From positions 193,943 to 257,942 of the forward strand of contig CAXFAI010000036.1 of NCBI GenBank assembly GCA_964001305.1: DNA of 64,000 nt. The letters run 5' to 3'. Position numbers and translations under genes: made by a program. Below, piece by piece: positions 1 to 7,888 of this stretch (position 1 is the first letter of the stretch; every line of letters starts with the position of its first letter). The notes beneath the pieces were generated by a model. It was not told the origin of the DNA, ran no database searches, and saw only the letters and a program-made list of their open reading frames with translations. The DNA comes from CAJXMH01 sp964001305 (lineage in GTDB: Bacteria > Bacteroidota > Bacteroidia > Flavobacteriales_E > Vicingaceae).

Positions 1-38
1 TTGATATAAATTTAAGCTAATTAAAATAGATTGTTTGT

Positions 39-46
39 TACTTTTG
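39..46 (+). promoter_or_regulatory. Candidate -7 promoter element of the first gene
   Basis: TACTTTTG matches the Bacteroidota -7 consensus TAnnTTTG and lies 15 nt before the ATG at 62. No good -33 TTG sits at the right distance, so this is a tentative call. Confidence 0.35.
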
Positions 47-61
47 GTGCAAATTTTCTAG

Positions 62-1288
62 ATGCAAGAACTACTCGAAAAGTATGAAAATAAAAGACCT
101 GAAATTGTCTTTGAATGGCAAGACTCTGAAACAGAAGCAGAAGGATGGGTCGTTATTAATTCATTAAGAGGTGGCGCTGCAGGCGGTGGTACCAGAATGA
201 GAAAAGGATTAGACAAACATGAGGTCACATCGTTGGCCAAAACCATGGAAGTAAAATTCACCGTTTCAGGACCTGCCATTGGCGGTGCAAAATCAGGAAT
301 AAATTTTGATCCCAAAGACCCAAGAAAAGCTGGTGTACTTAAAAGATGGTATCAAGCAGTAGCTCCTCTTTTGAAGAATTACTACGGTACCGGTGGGGAT
401 TTAAACGTAGATGAAATTCACGAAGTTATTCCTATTACCGAAGATTGCGGAGTATGGCATCCTCAAGAAGGAGTTTTTAATGGACATTTCAAACCTACTG
501 AAGCTGACAAAATCAAGCGAATTGGCCAGTTAAGATACGGAGTTCTTAAAGTAATTGAAGATGATAGCTATACCCCTGAAGTAAGCAGAAAGTTTGTAGT
601 AGCGGACATGATTACAGGTTTTGGTGTTGCTGAATCAGTAAAGCATTTCTACAATATTTATGGAGGTTCTGTAGCGGGCAAAAAAGTCATAGTTCAAGGT
701 TGGGGAAATGTAGGCTCAGCTGGAGCGTATTATTTAGCTCAAAGCGGTGCTACTATTGTTGGAATTATTGACAGAGAAGGCGGTCTAATAAAAGAAGAAG
801 GTTTTAGCTTTGAAGAAATTAGAGACCTATTTTTAGCTAAGAAAGGCAATCAACTTCAAGCTGATAATTTATTGTCGTTTGAAGAAGTAAATGATAAGAT
901 TTGGGACATTTCAGCAGATGTATTTATTCCTTGTGCCGCTTCAAGACTAATTACCAAAGAACAAGTTGATCGAATGATTAATGCAGGTCTGGAAGTTATT
1001 TCAGCAGGGGCTAACGTTCCTTTTGCTGATCCTCAAATTTTCTTTGGACCAATAGCAGAATATACGGATACAAAAGTTTCAGTAATACCAGACTTTATTT
1101 CAAACTGCGGAATGGCAAGGGTTTTTGCCTATCTCATGTCTGAAAATATAACGATGGAAGATCAAGGTATTTTTGAAGATACTTCAAATACAATTAAAAC
1201 AGCAATCGAAGAAGTTTATGCAAAGTCAACAAGCAAGCTAAACGTAGCTAAAACTGCTTTTGCTATTGCTCTTAACAAACTCATCTAG
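62..1288 (+). CDS. Glu/Leu/Phe/Val family amino-acid dehydrogenase
   Basis: This NAD(P)-dependent oxidative deaminase of the glutamate dehydrogenase superfamily interconverts an amino acid and its 2-oxo acid in the cytosol. It has 408 residues, within the usual size of hexameric family members. The N-terminal half has the substrate-binding pattern GGGTRMRKGL followed by GPAIGGAKSGI, where family members usually have GGAKGGI and the lysine contacts substrate. The C-terminal half has a Rossmann dinucleotide motif, GWGNVGSAGA (around residues 218-227). Later residues include PCAASRLIT and the SNCGM segment near 357, typical of the family. The sequence does not decide whether glutamate, leucine or another substrate is used. 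nhaD follows after 15 nt, suggesting cotranscription. The ATG start is preceded by a -7-like box. Confidence 0.9.
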   Translation: MQELLEKYENKRPEIVFEWQDSETEAEGWVVINSLRGGAAGGGTRMRKGLDKHEVTSLAKTMEVKFTVSGPAIGGAKSGINFDPKDPRKAGVLKRWYQAVAPLLKNYYGTGGDLNVDEIHEVIPITEDCGVWHPQEGVFNGHFKPTEADKIKRIGQLRYGVLKVIEDDSYTPEVSRKFVVADMITGFGVAESVKHFYNIYGGSVAGKKVIVQGWGNVGSAGAYYLAQSGATIVGIIDREGGLIKEEGFSFEEIRDLFLAKKGNQLQADNLLSFEEVNDKIWDISADVFIPCAASRLITKEQVDRMINAGLEVISAGANVPFADPQIFFGPIAEYTDTKVSVIPDFISNCGMARVFAYLMSENITMEDQGIFEDTSNTIKTAIEEVYAKSTSKLNVAKTAFAIALNKLI

Positions 1289-1303
1289 CAAAACTTATAC
1301 ACT

Positions 1304-2728
1304 ATGTATACATTAATGGTGGTTATCTTCATTTTAGGATATGTGATGATAGCCTTTGAGCACCCCTTAAGAATAGACAAAGCAGCTCCAGCCCTTCTTA
1401 TTGCAGTTCTTGGTTGGACAGCCTACGTATTTGGCATGGAAGAAATCTTAGCCCAAAGCGGATCTTTTCTAAATTATGTTGATGAAACTTTTGGTCTATC
1501 AGACAATTATGACATCAAGGCGATTATTGCTGAACATGGACATCACTTCATCGTTCATGAATTATCTCACCATTTAACCCACCATTCAGAAATAATATTT
1601 TTCCTCATTGGAGCCATGACCATTGTTGAACTTGTGGATGCCCATGAAGGTTTTGCTGTAATTACTGACCGCATTAAAACAACCAATAAAGTCAAGCTAC
1701 TTTGGATTATTTGTCTTTTAACTTTTTTCTTTTCAGCGGCATTAGACAACTTAACGACTTCTATTGTAATGATTTCACTTCTCAGAAAATTAATTGCTGA
1801 GAAAAAAGATAGGTGGTTTTTTGCTGGATTGGTAATCATATCGGCAAATGCAGGTGGAGCTTGGTCACCAATTGGAGATGTTACCACAACCATGCTTTGG
1901 ATTGGCAAACAAATTTCAGCGGGCAATATCATTACTGAACTTTTTGTACCTAGTTTAATCTGCATGATTATACCCCTTATTTTCTTGAGCTTCACCCAAA
2001 AAGGAGATGTAAAAAGACCGGAAGCAAGCAAAGAAGCTGAACATATGCGAAACAAAACAACAGCCTTTGAAAGAAACTTAATTTTCTTTTTAGGAGTTGC
2101 CTTATTGTTGTTTGTACCCGTTTTTAAAACAGTAACCCACTTACCTCCTTACATGGGAATGATGTTTGGCTTAGGTGTTCTATGGGTTGTCACTGAAGTT
2201 ATTCACCGAACTAAAAATCATGAAATAAAATCTGAGCTTTCTGTAATTGGTGTACTTCGAAAGATTGATATTGTAAGTGTCTTATTCTTCTTAGGAATCC
2301 TAATTGCAATCTCTAGTTTACAATCAGCTGGGCATTTAACTAGTATGGCAAAAATTCTTGATGAACAAATAGGAAATATTTATTTAGTGAATATTGTCAT
2401 CGGTTTATTATCTGCCATTGTAGACAATGTACCTCTGGTAGCTGCATCTATGGGTATGTATCCAATAGTTTCTCCAGAACTATTGGCAACATTTACTCCT
2501 GAGAATGCAGAATATTATCAGCATTTTGTTCAAGATGGCAACTTCTGGGAATTTCTTGCGTACTGCGCTGGAACAGGTGGAAGTGCATTGATTATTGGAT
2601 CCGCCGCAGGTGTAGCGGTCATGGGCATGGAACGAATAGACTTTATTTGGTATCTAAAAAAAATGAGCTTACTAGCAATATTAGGTTACGCGGCAGGCGC
2701 AATCTATTACGTTTTTGTTGTGGCTTAG
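1304..2728 (+). CDS. nhaD: NhaD-type Na+/H+ antiporter
   Basis: This 474-residue polytopic inner-membrane protein belongs to the NhaD/ArsB-like ion transporter superfamily and probably extrudes Na+ in exchange for protons. Characteristic segments are GAMTIVELVDAHEGF (about residues 103-117), SAALDNLTTSIVMISLLRKL (about 145-164) and SANAGGAWSPIGDVTTTMLW (about 180-199). The second half carries a matching SAIVDNVPLVAASMGM motif, as expected for inverted-repeat transporters of this class. A histidine-dense stretch at about residues 77-95 precedes a membrane span and could relate to pH sensing, which is inference. It follows the dehydrogenase after 15 nt. A second sodium-type antiporter lies at 7889-10180, fitting a salty habitat. 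Confidence 0.88.
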   Translation: MYTLMVVIFILGYVMIAFEHPLRIDKAAPALLIAVLGWTAYVFGMEEILAQSGSFLNYVDETFGLSDNYDIKAIIAEHGHHFIVHELSHHLTHHSEIIFFLIGAMTIVELVDAHEGFAVITDRIKTTNKVKLLWIICLLTFFFSAALDNLTTSIVMISLLRKLIAEKKDRWFFAGLVIISANAGGAWSPIGDVTTTMLWIGKQISAGNIITELFVPSLICMIIPLIFLSFTQKGDVKRPEASKEAEHMRNKTTAFERNLIFFLGVALLLFVPVFKTVTHLPPYMGMMFGLGVLWVVTEVIHRTKNHEIKSELSVIGVLRKIDIVSVLFFLGILIAISSLQSAGHLTSMAKILDEQIGNIYLVNIVIGLLSAIVDNVPLVAASMGMYPIVSPELLATFTPENAEYYQHFVQDGNFWEFLAYCAGTGGSALIIGSAAGVAVMGMERIDFIWYLKKMSLLAILGYAAGAIYYVFVVA

Positions 2729-2836
2729 AAGCGATTTCAGCAACTAACATAATAGTGTTTACAATTTGGCGTTAATGACTTATGCTTAGCACTTGCTTGA
2801 GCATAATTTAGTGGAATTAACATCCAAACAGTAAAC

Positions 2837-3556
2837 ATGATCGCAAGCTTGCTAAATCAAATAAATATTGCTGAAGGGTCTTCAACCGACTCTCTAGCTA
2901 ATTCAGCAGAACCAACAGAAAAAACACTTTCAATTTTAGAGTTGATTACATCAGGAGGTGTAGGAGGTATTATTGTAATGATAACCTTATTTATCCTTTC
3001 GGTAATTGCGGTTTATATTTTTATTGAAAGATACCTTACCATTAAAAAAGCAGCTGAAGAAGATCAAAATTTCATGAATGAGATTAAAGATTTTATTCAT
3101 GATGGGAAACTAGAAGCAGCGAGATCACTTTGTAAAAGCACCCCTACTCCAATTTCAAGAATGATTGAAAAAGGAGTTAATCGAATTGGCAAACCGCTAG
3201 GTGATATCGGCGCCGCAATTGAAAATACGGGTAAACTCGAACTTTACAAGTTGGAAAAAAACTTAGCCACTTTGGCAACCATTTCGGGTGCTGCTCCAAT
3301 GATTGGCTTTTTAGGTACTGTAATCGGGATGATTTTAGCCTTTCATCAAATGGCTTCCGCAGGTGGAAACATTGACGTAGAAATGCTTTCAGAAGGCATC
3401 TACACTGCAATGGTCACAACAGTTGCTGGCTTGGTGGTTGGTATTGTAGCTTACATTGGTTACAATTTATTAGTTGCCAAGGTTGAAAAAGTAGTTTTTA
3501 AAATGGAAGCTAGAACGACCGAATTCTTAGATATTCTTAACGAACCTGCGAAGTAA
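2837..3556 (+). CDS. exbB: MotA/TolQ/ExbB proton channel family protein
   Basis: This inner-membrane stator subunit of a TonB- or Tol-type energy transducer pairs with ExbD to use the proton-motive force. It has 239 residues with three predicted membrane spans: about 40-63, then the conserved pair at about 145-170 (ISGAAPMIGFLGTVIGMI) and 188-215 (TAMVTTVAGLVVGIVAYIGY). The glycine- and threonine-rich TM2/TM3 pattern is diagnostic of the family. Its stop codon is immediately abutted by the exbD start (3556), and a TonB-like gene follows, so the trio forms a typical ExbB-ExbD-TonB operon. The 108-nt gap after nhaD has only a weak short inverted repeat near 2781-2805. ExbB and TolQ cannot be separated by sequence alone; the TonB neighbour favours ExbB. 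Confidence 0.88.
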   Translation: MIASLLNQINIAEGSSTDSLANSAEPTEKTLSILELITSGGVGGIIVMITLFILSVIAVYIFIERYLTIKKAAEEDQNFMNEIKDFIHDGKLEAARSLCKSTPTPISRMIEKGVNRIGKPLGDIGAAIENTGKLELYKLEKNLATLATISGAAPMIGFLGTVIGMILAFHQMASAGGNIDVEMLSEGIYTAMVTTVAGLVVGIVAYIGYNLLVAKVEKVVFKMEARTTEFLDILNEPAK

Positions 3557-3948
3557 TGGCGATTAAATCAAGAAATAAAGTAAGCCCCAATTTTAATATG
3601 TCGTCTATGACTGACATAGTATTCTTGTTGCTTATTTTCTTCATGTTAACCTCTACCTTAGTTAGTCCCAATGCACTTAAATTACTTTTACCAAGCAGTT
3701 CAAGTAAAACTTTAGCGCCTCAAACTGTTTCTGTTTCAATTACTAAAGAACTTGACTACTATGTAGATAACCAAGCCATTGAATTTGACTTTCTAGAACC
3801 CATTTTAATTGAGAAAATGGCAGGCAATCCTGACAACTCAATTATTTTGCATGTAGATAAAACCATTGCTGTAGAAGAAGCTGTAAAAGTGATGGATATT
3901 GCAAGTCGAAATAAATTCAAAATGGTTCTTGCCACAAAACCCAATTAA
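3556..3948 (+). CDS. exbD: Biopolymer transporter ExbD/TolR family protein
   Basis: This partner of the ExbB-like protein has 130 residues. It has a short cytosolic N-terminus, one membrane span at about residues 20-38 and a periplasmic domain. The conserved proton-carrying aspartate is visible at residue 20, in the segment SSMTDIVFLLLIFFML at the start of the span. The ATG overlaps the last base of the preceding gene, and the next gene starts 3 nt after its stop, so translational coupling is likely. Its expected role is to convert proton flow into a conformational change that energises outer-membrane transport through the TonB-like protein encoded next. Confidence 0.88.
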   Translation: MAIKSRNKVSPNFNMSSMTDIVFLLLIFFMLTSTLVSPNALKLLLPSSSSKTLAPQTVSVSITKELDYYVDNQAIEFDFLEPILIEKMAGNPDNSIILHVDKTIAVEEAVKVMDIASRNKFKMVLATKPN

Positions 3949-3951
3949 TAG

Positions 3952-4737
3952 GTGGAATTAGACTCAAATAATAAAAAAGGACTAATTACTAGTATTTCCA
4001 TTCATGTGGTGTTACTACTACTTTTTGCATTTTTTGGAATGAGTTATATGGTTCCTCCACCTGAAGAGGAAGGAGTTACCATCAACTTTGGAACGGTGGA
4101 TGAAGGAATGATGAACCCAAGTCAGGTCCAACCAAGTCAAAAGGTTGAAGAAATTATTTCTGAAACTCCGGTTGAAGAACCAAATCCTGAGCAAACTATT
4201 GAAGACGATATTCTAACTCAAGATATTGATGAAGCGCCTTCCATCGATCAAAAGAAAGAAAAACCTACAGAAGTTAAAGAAGTTGAGGAAAAAAAGAAGG
4301 AAGAACCCAAACCTGATAAAAACTTAAGTTCAGCTATAGATAAGTGGAAAAAGAACAAAAACACTGAATCTGGAGGGGATGGAACCACAGACCAATCTGG
4401 TGATCAAGGCAAGTTAAATGGAGACCCAAATAGTAAGAGATACGAGGGAGGCGGAGCTGGTGATGGGATTTCTTTCTCACTTGCTGGAAGAAGTCGTTTA
4501 AGTAGTCCCAAAATCCAAGACAACTCACAAGAAGAAGGAACAGTTGTAGTTGACATTATTGTAGATAAGTATGGTAAAGTTATCCGAGCTACACCAGGTG
4601 CACGTGGCTCAACCACAACCAATCAAACACTTTACCGAAAAGCAAAAGAGGCAGCATTGAAGACAAAATTTAATGCCAATCCAGATGCAGCAGAAGAACA
4701 AAAAGGGACAATGACCTTCATCTTCATCTTAAATTGA
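3952..4737 (+). CDS. TonB-like energy transducer
   Basis: This 261-residue protein begins with GTG. A short basic N-terminus precedes one membrane anchor (about residues 12-31). A long Pro/Glu/Lys-rich, probably extended, periplasm-spanning region (about 35-130) is followed by a Gly/Ser/Asp linker. The C-terminal domain (about 175-261) contains VVVDIIVDKYGKVIRA and ends in FIFIL, as in the TonB C-terminal fold. The architecture and the position directly after exbB and exbD support a TonB function for outer-membrane TonB-dependent transporters. TolA-like proteins share the layout, so a Tol-type role cannot be excluded. The next gene starts within its stop codon (TGATG overlap). Confidence 0.82.
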   Translation: MELDSNNKKGLITSISIHVVLLLLFAFFGMSYMVPPPEEEGVTINFGTVDEGMMNPSQVQPSQKVEEIISETPVEEPNPEQTIEDDILTQDIDEAPSIDQKKEKPTEVKEVEEKKKEEPKPDKNLSSAIDKWKKNKNTESGGDGTTDQSGDQGKLNGDPNSKRYEGGGAGDGISFSLAGRSRLSSPKIQDNSQEEGTVVVDIIVDKYGKVIRATPGARGSTTTNQTLYRKAKEAALKTKFNANPDAAEEQKGTMTFIFILN

Positions 4738-5954
4738 TGGATTACAAAGAGTCGATTGAGTTTTTGTTCCTGCAGCTTCCTATGTATCAAAAACAAGGAA
4801 ACTCTGCTTACAAAAAAGATTTGTCAAATACTCTAGCACTTTGTAAGAAACTTGACAACCCTCATTTAAAATTCAAGAGTATACACATAGCAGGCACCAA
4901 TGGAAAGGGCTCTGTTGCACATATGCTGGCAAGTATATTCCAAAGCCATGGTTATACTACTGGTTTGTATACTTCACCACATTTAAAAGACTTTCGAGAA
5001 AGAATTAAGATAAATGGCAAAATGATTTCTGAAGAGGAGGTTATTTCATTTATTGAAAACAAGAAAGAAGATTTTAAAAACATACATCCCTCCTTTTTTG
5101 AATGGACAGTAGCACTTGCATTCGACACTTTTGCCAATAGAAAAGTTGATGTGGCAATCATTGAAACTGGACTCGGAGGACGATTAGACTCGACAAATGT
5201 TATAAGCCCCACTCTTAGTGTAATCACCAATATAGGATTAGATCACACAGAATTATTAGGAGATACTTTAGAGAAAATTGCATTTGAAAAAGCGGGAATT
5301 ATAAAACCAAATACTCCGGTAGTTATTGGTAATTCATCCAAGCAAAAAAAATTGTTCGAATCCATTGCTCTGGAGAGAAATAGTAAAATCATTTTTGCTG
5401 AAGACTTTAAAATTAAAGACGAGATACAGTCTGACTTAATAGGCAACTATCAAAAAGAAAATATTCACACTGTTTTAACCTCAGTTGAAGAGTTAAATCA
5501 CCAAGGCTGGAATTTAAATCAAGAAATTGTTAAGACTGCTCTCCAAAAAGTAAAATTTAATACCGGCTTAAGAGGCCGTTATGAGGTACTAAAAGAACAA
5601 CCCAAAACCATTGCGGATACAGCTCATAATTTCGAAGGTTTGAGCATCGTTCTAAATCAATTACAAAAAGAATCATACAATAAACTTCATATAGTCTTAG
5701 GACTTGTTAAAGAAAAGGCTATAGATCGAATACTTCCGCTCTTTCCAAAAGATGCCATTTACTATTTCTGCCAAGCAAAAATTCCAAGAGCAATGGATGT
5801 GAATGAACTTCAATCAAATGCCCACAAATTTCATTTAGAAGGGAACGTTTATCAATCAGTTGAACAAGCGATAAATAGCGCCAAAAACGCAGCCACACCC
5901 TCAGATTTGATTTACATTGGAGGTAGCACTTTTGTAGTAGCAGAAGCCCTATAA
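4737..5954 (+). CDS. folC: Bifunctional folylpolyglutamate/dihydrofolate synthase
   Basis: FolC is an ATP-dependent cytosolic Mur-ligase-family enzyme that adds glutamate to folates and, in many bacteria, makes dihydrofolate from dihydropteroate. The start chosen is the ATG at 4737, which overlaps the tonB stop; an in-frame TTG lies one codon earlier. The 405-residue product shows the P-loop HIAGTNGKGSVAHML (about residues 50-64), the loop TSPHLKDFRERIKING, the motif IETGLGGRLDSTNV and ITNIGLDHTELLG. The C-terminal ligase domain has TIADTAHNFEGL. It is the last gene of the forward run before the tRNA. Linkage to exbBD-tonB is probably transcriptional only. Confidence 0.92.
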   Translation: MDYKESIEFLFLQLPMYQKQGNSAYKKDLSNTLALCKKLDNPHLKFKSIHIAGTNGKGSVAHMLASIFQSHGYTTGLYTSPHLKDFRERIKINGKMISEEEVISFIENKKEDFKNIHPSFFEWTVALAFDTFANRKVDVAIIETGLGGRLDSTNVISPTLSVITNIGLDHTELLGDTLEKIAFEKAGIIKPNTPVVIGNSSKQKKLFESIALERNSKIIFAEDFKIKDEIQSDLIGNYQKENIHTVLTSVEELNHQGWNLNQEIVKTALQKVKFNTGLRGRYEVLKEQPKTIADTAHNFEGLSIVLNQLQKESYNKLHIVLGLVKEKAIDRILPLFPKDAIYYFCQAKIPRAMDVNELQSNAHKFHLEGNVYQSVEQAINSAKNAATPSDLIYIGGSTFVVAEAL

Positions 5955-5970
5955 AATATTTTCAAAAAAA

Positions 5971-6001
5971 ATTGCTCATATCAACAATTAATGTATATTT
6001 G
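5971..6001 (+). promoter_or_regulatory. Bacteroidota-type promoter of the tRNA-Val gene
   Basis: A TTG at 5972-5974 and TATATTTG at 5994-6001 are separated by 19 nt. This matches the Bacteroidota promoter pattern TTTG-N19/20-TAnnTTTG. It lies about 17 nt upstream of the mature tRNA 5' end. Confidence 0.7.
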
Positions 6002-6018
6002 CCATCCCAAATTTTAAG

Positions 6019-6093
6019 GGGCGATTAGCTCAGTTGGTTCAGAGCACCTGCCTTACAAGCAGGGGGTCACTGGTTCGAATCCAGTATCGCCCA
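6019..6093 (+). tRNA. tRNA-Val (anticodon TAC)
   Basis: The 75-nt cloverleaf is intact. The acceptor stem GGGCGAT pairs with ATCGCCC. The D arm contains AGCTCAGTTGGTTCAGAGC. The anticodon stem CCTGC/GCAGG encloses CTTACAA with anticodon TAC (valine GTA codons). The T arm contains GGTTCGAATCC and the discriminator base is A. The CCA end is not encoded and must be added after transcription. The gene has its own promoter and terminator. Confidence 0.97.
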
Positions 6094-6094
6094 C

Positions 6095-6125
6095 AAAAAA
6101 GCCTAAGTTCTTTAGGCTTTTTTTT
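6095..6125 (+). terminator. Rho-independent terminator after tRNA-Val
   Basis: The stem AAGCCTAA/TTAGGCTT with a short loop is followed by a run of T residues directly behind the tRNA. Confidence 0.85.
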
Positions 6126-6214
6126 ATGCCCTTTATTAACCATCATATCATCACTATATAAAGAATTGCGAACTAAGCTTTTAATCCTTATTTTGAAGCC
6201 GCCAATTCTAGCTG

Positions 6215-7885
6215 ATGTCACTGAACTCTATTGAATATAAAGTATCTATCTTGAATTCATCTATTGAAATGATAGATGGCAGAAAATTCAAGAAAACGGC
6301 TATTATAGAAAAGTGGAAAGGAAATCATAAAATAAGTTCCAAAAAACTAGGAGCCCCTGAAAAGGAAAAAGTTTACAAAGCGATAAAAGAGGGGAAACCG
6401 ATAAACCTTAGTGACTGCTACCTTAAAGATTTTTCACTGAAAGAATATCGATTGGCTTTTAAACTATCAGAAACTGAAGAAATCACACTTCATAATTTTC
6501 AAGCAGAGCACGCCTTTTTTGAAAGTGAATACGGTACCGATTTTAGCCACAGCTATTTTACAGATGGATCAGGAAATTTTGCATACGCTGTATTTAACTT
6601 AGGAAGAGTCTCATTTGGTCATGCCAAATGCTTTTCAAGCTTAAATTTTAATCGGGCTGAGTTTCATCTAGAGGAATTAAACTTTCGTTTTGCCGAATTT
6701 GATGAAGGAGATCTTCGATTTTCTTCTTGCATTTTCGACTGTGAGCATGTCCTATTTGTAAACACCAATTTTGGAAAAGGAAATGTTAGCTTCAGACAAG
6801 CCGATTTTAAACGAAGCAATTGCAATTTTCAATATGCAAGATTTGAACATGGAGATGTTAGTTTCGATAAAGCCGTTTTTCGAGGAGAAAAGATTGATTT
6901 TCGAAAAGTAGAATTTGGAGAAGGAAAAGCAGAGTTTAGAAGAGTTGATTTTGGAAATGGAAACATTTCATTCAATGAATCTGAATTTAAAGAAGGAAAA
7001 ATAAGCTTTAGGCATGCCATTTTTGGAAATGGAGAAAAAACCTTTGAAAATGTCTCTTTTGGGCCAAGTCAAGTTTCTTTTGATGGGAGCATTTTTGGAA
7101 GCGGTATGCTGTCATTTAAAAATTCTGATTTTGATTACTTGAGCATCCGTGACGGTCGATTAGGAGGTTATTGTGATTTTAGGGTTTCTAAGGGTAAGGT
7201 TCTAGACATCTCCTACTCAATTGTAAAAGACATTATTGATTTTCAGGCAGGAGAATATTCCGTAAAGCTTGATACCTTAAGAATTGAAGGCCTAAAAATT
7301 ATGGGTAAACTTTTTATCTCTTGGGATGAAAACAATGCCTATAACTTGATTAGTCTCCAACATCACACTTCCTTAAAAAGCAAGGCGCAACAGTTCAATC
7401 TTTTAAAAGAAAGTTTTCATCAAAACGGAAAATACAATTGGGAAGATGAAGCCTATGTAGCTTACAAACGATTTGATATGAGAGCGAATCTGGCTAAAGG
7501 GAATCAAAAAGGAGGAATTCATTCGGTTCGCTCAAACCTCTTATTTGCTGTGCAGTGGTTACTTTTTGACAAGATTGGTCTGTTTGCAACTGCTCCTTTA
7601 CGTGTATTCACAAGCATGCTTTTTGTGCTTACTTTTTTTGCATTCTTATTTACTATGTTATCTCTATTTACAAATGCAGAAATCGTTTCATCTGTAGGCG
7701 ACCCAGATCAATTAAGTTTGATTCAAAAATCATTTTACCACAGCGCAATTACCTTTTTTACTATCGGTTATGGGGACTTTTTTCCATCAGGACATATTAG
7801 ATGGCTTTCAGCAGTTGAAGGTTGGTCAGGAGTTTTCTTAATGTCTTACTTTACAGTAGCCTTCGTAAGAAAAATTTTACGCTAG
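6215..7885 (+). CDS. Repeat-solenoid protein fused to a two-TM K+ channel pore
   Basis: This 556-residue protein has three parts. The N-terminal about 110 residues show no recognised motif. Residues about 120-310 are tandem 12-residue repeats with phenylalanines at fixed positions (pattern x-x-F-x-x-a-x-F-x-x-G-x), roughly 16 units, probably forming a beta-solenoid related to pentapeptide-repeat folds. After a linker, the C-terminus is a two-membrane-span ion channel module: TM1 at about 465-490, a pore helix with the selectivity filter TIGYGD (about residue 515), and TM2 at about 530-550. The filter is the K+ channel signature. The solenoid should face the cytosol and might gate the pore or dock a partner (inference). 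The gene is separated from upstream genes by the tRNA terminator and is convergent with the next gene, with only 3 nt between stops. Confidence 0.75.
   Translation: MSLNSIEYKVSILNSSIEMIDGRKFKKTAIIEKWKGNHKISSKKLGAPEKEKVYKAIKEGKPINLSDCYLKDFSLKEYRLAFKLSETEEITLHNFQAEHAFFESEYGTDFSHSYFTDGSGNFAYAVFNLGRVSFGHAKCFSSLNFNRAEFHLEELNFRFAEFDEGDLRFSSCIFDCEHVLFVNTNFGKGNVSFRQADFKRSNCNFQYARFEHGDVSFDKAVFRGEKIDFRKVEFGEGKAEFRRVDFGNGNISFNESEFKEGKISFRHAIFGNGEKTFENVSFGPSQVSFDGSIFGSGMLSFKNSDFDYLSIRDGRLGGYCDFRVSKGKVLDISYSIVKDIIDFQAGEYSVKLDTLRIEGLKIMGKLFISWDENNAYNLISLQHHTSLKSKAQQFNLLKESFHQNGKYNWEDEAYVAYKRFDMRANLAKGNQKGGIHSVRSNLLFAVQWLLFDKIGLFATAPLRVFTSMLFVLTFFAFLFTMLSLFTNAEIVSSVGDPDQLSLIQKSFYHSAITFFTIGYGDFFPSGHIRWLSAVEGWSGVFLMSYFTVAFVRKILR
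6572..7144 (+). repeat. Tandem 36-bp (12-codon) repeat array within the channel gene
   Basis: About 16 units of 12 codons follow one another. Each encodes F, then F five residues later, then usually a G; a few units are 11 or 13 codons. Units are diverged at DNA level, so this is an old protein repeat rather than a recent microsatellite. Confidence 0.75.
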
Positions 7886-7888
7886 AAG

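Noticed and set aside
1567..2055. 162-codon minus-strand ORF opposite nhaD
   Set aside because: It is the antisense shadow of a transporter gene with clear family motifs; no signal, promoter or motif of its own.
2729..2836. Terminator between nhaD and exbB
   Set aside because: Only a 6-bp stem (TATGCT/AGCATA) with no T-run is present, too weak to call.
6034..6234. ORFs on both strands crossing the tRNA-Val gene
   Set aside because: They are produced by the tRNA and terminator sequence and have no coding features.
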